Positions 1 to 4,872 of a DNA stretch of 5,989 nt are shown here, piece by piece. The stretch is from Candidatus Atribacteria bacterium (GTDB lineage Bacteria; Atribacterota; Atribacteria; Atribacterales; Atribacteraceae), in the NCBI GenBank assembly GCA_026390275.1, contig JAPLGF010000244.1, positions 1-5,989 on the forward strand, read 5' to 3'. Numbering within the stretch: position 1 is the stretch's first letter; each line of letters opens with the position of its first letter. A model generated the notes under the pieces. The model saw only the letters and a list, made by a program, of their open reading frames with translations. It searched no databases and was not told where the DNA came from. The position numbers and the translations under genes were made by a program.

Positions 1-972
1 GAGGTGAGCGAGTCCCCGGTTGATGGGGGAAGTGCTTCCGGCTAAACTTCCCGTCAACTCCATTCGGGCAATTCCGTTTTTCATCTCCATCATCTCTCCA
101 CCAAATTCGTATCGGCCATCCGTTAACCCGGTGGGACGGACCGCGTCACTGACCGGAAGAAAATGGTCTGGGTCTTTGCACTTGAGAACAATTTCAATAA
201 CTTCTGGCCGGACATGGATAAAATCAGCAATCAGTTCCACCGCGATTTCCTCGAAACCCAGGGCAAAAGAGAGGAGGTTGGGTTTTCGATGATGAAGAGG
301 ATCCATTCCATTGAAAAGATGAGTGACAAGTCGTGCTCCCTGTTGAAACGCCTGAAAACACGTTTCCTGATCGGCTTCACTGTGACCAAGCGAAACACAG
401 ATCCCTTGATCAGTACACCACCGGATGATTTTCAAGCTCCCATCCAATTCTGGTGCGATGGTCACCCGTTTCACCAAACCCTCTCCAGCGGTAACGAACT
501 GTTCCATCTCTTCCCGGTCTGGCTGGCGGAGATACCGGGCATTGTGGGCTCCCCGCCGGTTAAAGCAAAGATAGGGACCTTCTAAATGAATTCCCAATAT
601 TGACGCTCCCGAACCTGGTTCTTTCTGAAAACGAACGACTGCTTCAATAGCACGGAGAAGCCGTTCCCGGCTTTCGGTCATCGTGGTCGCCAAAAAACCA
701 GTTACCCCACAGGAAAAGAGATACTGACTGATGGATCGAAGGGCGGGAACCTTTCCGTCAGTGACATCCTCGCCCAGAACTCCATGGGTATGAAGGTCAA
801 TCAATCCCGGGAATAGGCACTTCCCACTAAAATCATAAAATCGATGAAACGCCTGGGGGGGAACCGGCTCTGGGTCAATATTAACGATTCGCCCATTTTC
901 GATGACCAGGGTTCCATTCTCGAGAACTCCGGACGACGTCACCACCCGTCCCCTGACTCCACATTCATTCAT
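1..972 (-). CDS. nagA: N-acetylglucosamine-6-phosphate deacetylase, 3' end outside window
   Basis: Cytoplasmic amidohydrolase that removes acetate from N-acetylglucosamine 6-phosphate to give glucosamine 6-phosphate. Reading from the ATG at 972 gives 324 codons with no stop before the left edge; family members have about 380-400 residues, so the last 60-80 are missing. Seen in order: the metal motif HTHG (His61, His63) after LIDL; HLEGP with metal ligand Glu131; GAHN with His143; GHSEAD with His197; THLFNGM with His218; DFIHV with His253 (substrate-binding position); SDAVRPTG with catalytic Asp276; and LAGS near residue 310. The intact HxH is the form seen in Bacillus/Thermotoga-type enzymes; E. 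coli NagA has lost it. The start overlaps the stop of the upstream SIS gene as ATGA, which implies translational coupling. An N-acetylgalactosamine-6-phosphate deacetylase (AgaA-like) cannot be excluded from sequence alone. Confidence 0.95.
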   Translation of the reverse strand, partial: MNECGVRGRVVTSSGVLENGTLVIENGRIVNIDPEPVPPQAFHRFYDFSGKCLFPGLIDLHTHGVLGEDVTDGKVPALRSISQYLFSCGVTGFLATTMTESRERLLRAIEAVVRFQKEPGSGASILGIHLEGPYLCFNRRGAHNARYLRQPDREEMEQFVTAGEGLVKRVTIAPELDGSLKIIRWCTDQGICVSLGHSEADQETCFQAFQQGARLVTHLFNGMDPLHHRKPNLLSFALGFEEIAVELIADFIHVRPEVIEIVLKCKDPDHFLPVSDAVRPTGLTDGRYEFGGEMMEMKNGIARMELTGSLAGSTSPINRGLAHL

Positions 973-2003
973 ATTTTAACCACTTTGGTGAGATTCCGCG
1001 GTTCATCTGGATTCATTTTTTTCGCTCGCGCCCGATAATATCCTAAAAACTGAAGAAAAGAAACATCTAGAATGGGAGCCGTACAATCATCAATTGTCAT
1101 ATTTTTCAATTTAATTTCCAGGCATCGAGAAGTGAGATTCAGTGACTCCCTGCCGACGTGAAATATGGTGGCCCCCAAGTCATGCATCTCTCTGATAACA
1201 TCTTTTTCCAGACTAAAAGCAGCAGAAGAGGTGAGGGCAATGATAAGTGTCTTCTGATCAACAATGGATTTCGGCCCATGACGAAATTCTAAAAAATGAA
1301 ATGTTTCGGTAGGAGTCGCGGTCATTTCTTTCAACTTGAGTGATCCTTCCCAGGCCACTCCATAGTAGGGACCATTTCCCAAAAAAATAAATTTTTCGAA
1401 AGAGAGATCTTCTCCCAACTGTCGAATTGATGACTCGTATTCACTGATCATTGTCTTAAATATTCCCGGAAGCTCCGATAAATAGTTTTCTTTTTGCACC
1501 CGGAAATAAGCGAAATAGACCAGGGTCAGGAGCATGGTTGTGAAAGACTGGGTCATCACCATACTTTCTTCATGAGCCGAAGAAGTTAGCACCGGAACGG
1601 ATACCTGGGAAAGGAGAGAGGAGCCCTCATCGCAGGTAATTCCTACGGTCAAACCCGAAAAATGGTCCCGAAAGAAATTCACCGCTCGAATGGTCTCGGA
1701 AGTTTCCCCGGAACGGGAAATTCCAAAAAGAAGGTAACTCTTCCCCGGTACCCCGATCAAATCCGGGAAAAGAAACAATTCCGAAGCCGGAATACCCCGA
1801 GCCGGGGTGCGGGTGATTTTTTGCCAGAGGGCGGCGGCAGAAAGGGAAAGGTTGTAAGATGTTCCACAACCAGAAAAGAGGAAGGAATCGAAAGAACCCC
1901 GAACTGCTTTTTCGTAGAGCAGAGGATTCTTTTCCAGATAAGCTAAAGTATCATTCCAGGCCTCAGGTTGATGCATAATTTCACGGTACGTATTATCAGA
2001 CAT
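969..2003 (-). CDS. SIS-domain amino-sugar-phosphate deaminase/isomerase (GlmS C-terminal-like; NagB-II/GlmD/AgaS type)
   Basis: 344 residues with two SIS (sugar isomerase) domains and no N-terminal glutamine amidotransferase domain, so it is not full GlmS. Visible motifs: FSGCGTSY (43-50) and SRSGET (96-101), the phosphosugar-binding loops of the first SIS domain; EESMVMTQSFT (145-155), matching the GlmS EIGVASTKAFT region; LGNGPYY and EGSLKLKE (208-226), whose Glu226 matches the GlmS catalytic Glu; EFRHGP (239-244), whose His242 matches the ring-opening His; and a C-terminal NPDEPRNLTK (331-340), with Lys340 at the GlmS terminal-lysine position. The PRNL ending favours the GlmS/NagB-II branch over classical AgaS. 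Known members deaminate glucosamine 6-phosphate to fructose 6-phosphate, or the galacto equivalent to tagatose 6-phosphate. Coupling to nagA (ATGA overlap) supports a deaminase that takes the NagA product. The ATG is preceded by AAGGAGG. A fructosamine-6-phosphate deglycase role is the main alternative. Confidence 0.88.
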   Translation of the reverse strand: MSDNTYREIMHQPEAWNDTLAYLEKNPLLYEKAVRGSFDSFLFSGCGTSYNLSLSAAALWQKITRTPARGIPASELFLFPDLIGVPGKSYLLFGISRSGETSETIRAVNFFRDHFSGLTVGITCDEGSSLLSQVSVPVLTSSAHEESMVMTQSFTTMLLTLVYFAYFRVQKENYLSELPGIFKTMISEYESSIRQLGEDLSFEKFIFLGNGPYYGVAWEGSLKLKEMTATPTETFHFLEFRHGPKSIVDQKTLIIALTSSAAFSLEKDVIREMHDLGATIFHVGRESLNLTSRCLEIKLKNMTIDDCTAPILDVSFLQFLGYYRARAKKMNPDEPRNLTKVVKI

Positions 2004-2013
2004 TAATTCTAAT

Positions 2014-2020
2014 CCTCCTT
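2014..2020 (-). promoter_or_regulatory. Shine-Dalgarno for the SIS gene
   Basis: AAGGAGG on the minus strand, continuing into AT, ends 10 bases before the ATG at 2003. It is a near-complete match to the 16S anti-Shine-Dalgarno and fixes the start of the SIS gene. It also shows that this genome uses strong canonical ribosome sites. Confidence 0.85.
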
Positions 2021-2045
2021 AGGCAGACATTAACCACTCATGGAT

Positions 2046-2051
2046 ATTATA
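2046..2051 (-). promoter_or_regulatory. Possible -10 box for the SIS-nagA operon
   Basis: A perfect TATAAT on the minus strand lies about 43 bases upstream of the SIS start codon, giving a leader of roughly 35 bases. At 16-18 bases upstream there is only C-rich sequence (CCCACC) and no recognisable TTGACA. If this is a promoter it would need an activator or a different upstream contact. The call rests on the -10 match and its position alone. Confidence 0.35.
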
Positions 2052-2526
2052 CAATACCAATGGGAGAAGGTGGGGAGAAAACAGACCACCATCCCTCTTC
2101 CTGGCAGCATCAGGGAATTCATTGACGCTACTTGTTGATTCCTGTTATGATTAGTTGGAGGTAGGGTCAAAGAACATGATATCGAGGGGTGGGAAATTTT
2201 TTACTCGTTTGGGTTTCTGCTCGGTGTGTGCAAAGAAATCGGATCACATCAACGATATTCTTTCCCCCTTTCTTGGGAACCTTTTTTCCCTGACTTTTCT
2301 TCTTCCTTACAGCTTTTTTCGGTTTTCTCGAAATCAAGCAAATTTTTTTCTTGAAACCCTCCTTTTTTTCAAAAAGAACCTGGTCTTGAATACTTCAGTA
2401 TTGATTTTTTTGGCAACCAATGAAACAATTTCAGGCGGTAGAGTACCCATGCAAAGGAACATTAATAATTTGAAAAAATATCACGCATTTAATTTTTTTA
2501 TAAAATATTATGTATTGGGGGTGTAA
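2052..2526. other. Divergent intergenic region, T-rich on the plus strand
   Basis: About 0.5 kb between the divergent SIS-nagA and right-hand genes with no convincing gene. From about 2200 to 2510 the plus strand is strongly T- and pyrimidine-rich, with several T6-T7 runs, so any reading frame translates to Phe/Leu/Asn-rich low-complexity protein. Weak 5-bp hairpins occur at 2275-2290 (GGGAA/TTCCC) and 2317-2333 (TTTCG/CGAAA), and an inverted pair TTGAAA/TTTCAA at 2351-2372. A stronger dyad cluster (2389-2433) is listed separately. Around 2499-2511 an A/T stretch (TATAAA, TATTAT) could hold the -10 box for the right-hand genes, but no -35 is found at proper spacing. Confidence 0.6.
2389..2433. 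promoter_or_regulatory. Cluster of three short dyads, candidate operator region
   Basis: Three perfect short inverted repeats lie within 45 bases: AATACT-TC-AGTATT (2389-2402), TTGG-CAA-CCAA (2410-2420) and TGAAA-CAA-TTTCA (2421-2433). They sit in the divergent intergenic region, about 100-150 bases upstream of the first plus-strand gene, where a regulator of both groups could bind. No regulator gene is in the window, and short dyads are common by chance in AT-rich DNA, so this is suggestive only. Confidence 0.3.
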
Positions 2527-2637
2527 AGAATTTTTGGGAATGAAAAAAATCTTTATTATAAGCACCATGTTTCAGAAACCTACCAGCGTCTGAATGGACT
2601 GTATCAGTGCAGGGGTCTTGACGGAATTTACGCCCAG
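2527..2637 (+). other. In-frame 5' extension of the URO-D-like gene lacking a standard start
   Basis: The reading frame of the gene that starts at 2638 stays open upstream to the stop at 2524-2526. From about 2551 it reads like ordinary protein (…ETYQRLNGLYQCRGLDGIYAQ leading into MNIPSP) rather than T-rich spacer. There is no in-frame ATG, GTG or TTG. The ATG at 2540 lies in another frame (MKKIFIIST…, stop at 2591-2593) and is followed at once by seven A (2543-2549). One more A would join it to the main frame and add 33 residues. An ATT at 2530, six bases after GGGGGTG (2517-2523), is an alternative non-standard start. Both readings are inference. Confidence 0.55.
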
Positions 2638-3630
2638 ATGAATATCCCCAGTCCCACCCTCGAGCACTTTCGAGCTTCGCTTCCACCAGGGGAAACCACC
2701 GCTCCAGATGAAAATGAGAACGTTCGGTTCTGGGAGGATTTTTTTCAGGAAAGACAGAACATCGAAGATGATTCTATGCCCTGCTGTTATCTTTCGGAGT
2801 TCGATCAGGGTCTCTATGCCGGTCTAGTGGGGGGAGAAGTAAAATACATCTCATTTTCTTATGATGGACTGATTTCGTCCATGGTAAAACCATTTATCTC
2901 GGATCTCCATTCCGTCCATAACCTGACACTCAATCCAGAACATTCGTTATACCGGACCTATGTACATAAACTTCAATTCTTCCGGGAGAAGGCTGCCGGA
3001 AAGTTTGGTATCAGTCATTTTATCCTGATTGATGCCCTTAATTTCCTCTTTGAATTAAGGGGTGCCACCCAGTCATACGTTGATGTAATTGAAAATCCTG
3101 AATTAGTTCGGGATGCCATTTCCTTCGCACACGATCTGAATGTTTGGGTACAGGAAACCTTTTTCCGGGAAATCGGACTGATCAATGGGGGAACGTTCAG
3201 TACCCATGTTCAGTGGATGGAAGGTCGGATTATTTCCGAAAGTGTTGACCCCTTCCATCTCACCTCCACCGACTACTTTGAAAAATGGGGGAGAGAACCA
3301 GTCGAAAAAATATTTTCCCGTTTTGATGGGGGAGTTATCCACCTTCACAGTAATGGACGGCACCTCCTGGAAAGCGTTTCCCAATTGAAGGGGATTAAGG
3401 CCATTCGACTGGTGGAAGAACGGGGGAACCCCACCGCCATTTCAGAAATGAAATCACTTCATCCCCGGCGGGGAAATGTTCCATTGGTGGTTTCCCTTCC
3501 TTATGAACAATTTGTTACTCTCCTCCCTGCCCACGATCTCATGGGAAATGTTTTCTATATGGTTGATGGAGTCCCCGATGTCTCCACTGCCAATGCCCTC
3601 ATGGAGAAGGTGAAGTTGTACCGGATGTGA
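2638..3630 (+). CDS. Uroporphyrinogen decarboxylase (URO-D)/MtaA-fold family protein, probably 5'-incomplete as read
   Basis: 330 residues from the first usable ATG. The fold is recognised from the overall URO-D-like pattern: a substrate-side region SEFDQGLYAGLVGGEVKY (53-70), FGISHFILIDALNFLFELRG (123-142) followed by the typical NPELV helix (153-157), the segment ISESVDPFHLTSTDYFEKWG (199-218), a barrel strand with HLHSNG (235-240), and FYMVDGVPDVST (306-316) near the end. True URO-D N-terminal hallmarks (the Arg-Pro-Pro region and RQAGR) are absent, so haem synthesis is unlikely. MtaA/CmuA-type relatives move methyl groups between corrinoid and thiols using zinc held by HxC and a later Cys; here those positions look like HLH and Asp. 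Such proteins occur in sugar gene clusters with unknown function. No good Shine-Dalgarno precedes the ATG at 2638, and coding-like sequence continues upstream, so the true N-terminus is probably about 33-36 residues longer. Confidence 0.78.
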   Translation: MNIPSPTLEHFRASLPPGETTAPDENENVRFWEDFFQERQNIEDDSMPCCYLSEFDQGLYAGLVGGEVKYISFSYDGLISSMVKPFISDLHSVHNLTLNPEHSLYRTYVHKLQFFREKAAGKFGISHFILIDALNFLFELRGATQSYVDVIENPELVRDAISFAHDLNVWVQETFFREIGLINGGTFSTHVQWMEGRIISESVDPFHLTSTDYFEKWGREPVEKIFSRFDGGVIHLHSNGRHLLESVSQLKGIKAIRLVEERGNPTAISEMKSLHPRRGNVPLVVSLPYEQFVTLLPAHDLMGNVFYMVDGVPDVSTANALMEKVKLYRM

Positions 3631-3729
3631 TTTTTTATTACTCTGATGGCGCCAGGAACTGGCTCGGTTGTCTTGCTTGTTAAGGATATCGTCTTCATAA
3701 TCAAAAATCATTCGATCGAGGTGGTCAAG
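3631..3729 (+). other. Short intergenic spacer with minor hairpin
   Basis: 99 bases between the URO-D-like gene and the Gfo/Idh gene. They hold a short perfect stem GCCAG-GAA-CTGGC (3651-3663) with no T-run after it, so it is not a convincing terminator. The two genes may be co-transcribed. The ATG at 3646 in the frame of the next gene has no ribosome site and would add 28 residues ahead of a Rossmann fold that normally begins at the N-terminus. Confidence 0.5.
3718..3724 (+). promoter_or_regulatory. Shine-Dalgarno deciding the Gfo/Idh start
   Basis: GAGGTGG five bases before the ATG at 3730. It selects this start over the in-frame ATG at 3646, and the resulting protein opens directly with the Rossmann strand MIKVGIVGMG. 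Confidence 0.8.
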
Positions 3730-4731
3730 ATGATCAAGGTGGGAATTGTTGGAATGGGAATCAGAGGGAGCATGTTTGCTCGTTTTGCTTCTCAGAACCC
3801 TTATGTTGAACTCGCGACCTTTTCAGAACCTGATGAAAAGCGTAAGAAACAGGCGGAGCAGAACTGGAAAGTAAAAGGGTATTCCAGTTACGATGAGATG
3901 TACGAGAAAGAGTCGTTTGATGCCGTCATCATCACCACTCCCGATTTCATGCACCGAGATCCAGTCATCAAAGCCCTGGGAAAGAAACTTCATGTTCTGG
4001 TCGAGAAGCCTTTTTCACAAAGAGTGGAAGAAGCCGAAGAAATGCTGGTACTCTCCCGTAAGGTCAGAACAAAGTGTATGATCGCCTATGAAAACCGCTG
4101 GAACCCGGTGGTGATCCAGGCCAAGAAGCAGATCTCGAACAATGAGCTGGGACCGATCCTCACCATCAATGGATTACAGAGCAATACCGTTTTTGTCCCT
4201 CTCCAGATGATTTCCTGGGCCTCCCAAACCACCTGTGGCTGGTTTTTGCTCAGCCATCTTCTGGATATGACGTATTTCCTCACCGGAAAAGAGGCCGTGT
4301 CAGTTTACGCCCACGGAACCAAGAAGCTGCTCAAGGAGCGGGGGGTGGATACCTATGACTACATCCACTCCCTGGTCAAGTTCGACGATGGAACCGATGG
4401 AATGTATGAAAGCTTATGGTGCCTTCCGGAATCCTTCCCCCATGTGTTCGATGTCAAATGTTCGTTCTATGGCGAAAAAGGGTTTATCACCGTCGATTTT
4501 GGCCATCAGATGATTGACATGGCCACAACCTCCTATAAGTATTTGGACAGCCTCCTGGTCGATTACGGGAAAAAACTGGTGGGATTTCCGGGATACATGT
4601 TCGATGATTTTATTGATTGCATCCGCCTGGATCTCCCCAGTGGTGCCAGTTTCGAGGATGGATACCGAAACACCCGCTTGCTGGTTGCTCTTCACCGTTC
4701 ATTGCAGAGTGGGCTGGAAGAAAAAACATAA
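3730..4731 (+). CDS. Gfo/Idh/MocA-family NAD(P)-dependent sugar oxidoreductase
   Basis: 333 residues, the usual family length. An N-terminal Rossmann fold carries GMGIRG (8-13) for dinucleotide binding. Also seen are ITTPDFMH (68-75), with the nicotinamide-side TPDxxH pattern; VEKPF (91-95), with catalytic-type Lys93 of the EKP motif; and AYENRWNP (119-126). In the C-terminal substrate domain CGWFLLSHLLDMTYFLTG (169-186) keeps the family His176 and Asp179. The common GGxxxDxGxH form is replaced by a WFLxSH form, so the usual active-site Asp is Phe172. I believe other Gfo/Idh subgroups share this WFLxSH pattern. Family members oxidise, epimerise or dehydrate sugars, inositols and sugar nucleotides; the substrate cannot be read from sequence. 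Its place between a URO-D-like gene and a sugar-binding protein suggests sugar catabolism. The start at 3730 is supported by GAGGTGG. Confidence 0.92.
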   Translation: MIKVGIVGMGIRGSMFARFASQNPYVELATFSEPDEKRKKQAEQNWKVKGYSSYDEMYEKESFDAVIITTPDFMHRDPVIKALGKKLHVLVEKPFSQRVEEAEEMLVLSRKVRTKCMIAYENRWNPVVIQAKKQISNNELGPILTINGLQSNTVFVPLQMISWASQTTCGWFLLSHLLDMTYFLTGKEAVSVYAHGTKKLLKERGVDTYDYIHSLVKFDDGTDGMYESLWCLPESFPHVFDVKCSFYGEKGFITVDFGHQMIDMATTSYKYLDSLLVDYGKKLVGFPGYMFDDFIDCIRLDLPSGASFEDGYRNTRLLVALHRSLQSGLEEKT

Positions 4732-4742
4732 ACAACTGTTCC

Positions 4743-4767
4743 ATCAGAAAAAAGCTGATTTTTCTTC
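4743..4767 (+). terminator. Weak intrinsic terminator-like hairpin after the Gfo/Idh gene
   Basis: ATCAG (4743-4747) pairs with CTGAT (4755-4759) over a 7-base A-rich loop, and the 3' side runs straight into a T-rich tail (TTTTTCTTCTTTTTG). GAAGAAAAA at the end of the oxidoreductase gene (4717-4725) is also complementary to TTTTTCTTC (4759-4767), giving an alternative longer A/T stem of nine pairs. The stem is short and GC-poor, so termination may be partial, letting the binding-protein gene be expressed at a different level from the genes before it. Confidence 0.4.
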
Positions 4768-4858
4768 TTTTTGTTTTACGCCGTAGGCTGTTCTCTGGGA
4801 GGTGATAGATCCAACAATTCGATGGGTTCAGAAAGAAAGAGTAGTAAAAACCATCAAA

Positions 4859-4864
4859 GGGGGG
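4859..4864 (+). promoter_or_regulatory. Ribosome site chosen for the solute-binding protein start
   Basis: A GGGGGG run after AAA, eight bases before the ATG at 4873. This start gives a textbook signal peptide (MKR followed by a hydrophobic stretch). A better anti-Shine-Dalgarno match, GGAGGTGAT at 4798-4806, lies 15 bases before an upstream in-frame ATG (4822) and is less well spaced. Confidence 0.6.
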
Positions 4865-4872
4865 TTAAATGC

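Noticed and set aside
20..1038. Plus-strand open frames at 20-292, 163-585 and 844-1038
   Set aside because: They lie opposite nagA and the end of the SIS gene, whose minus-strand motifs are unmistakable; these frames have no recognisable features of their own.
2234..2375. AAGGAGGG on the minus strand with a short Lys/Glu-rich frame after it (about 30 codons)
   Set aside because: The only start at hand is a TTG about 16 bases away, and the translation is low-complexity sequence expected of a purine-rich strand.
2155..2526. Open frame of 123 codons on the plus strand from a TTG
   Set aside because: Its composition (Phe/Leu/Asn-rich) follows from the T-rich spacer, no domain or membrane-protein pattern is recognisable, and although GGAGG lies nearby it overlaps the TTG itself rather than preceding a start.
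2540..2593. Small separate peptide gene from the ATG at 2540 (17 residues)
   Set aside because: It is very short with no well-spaced Shine-Dalgarno; it makes more sense as the displaced start of the URO-D-like gene or as chance.
3646..3729. Longer oxidoreductase starting at the ATG at 3646
   Set aside because: No ribosome site is present there, whereas GAGGTGG sits five bases before the ATG at 3730, and the Rossmann fold begins right after 3730.
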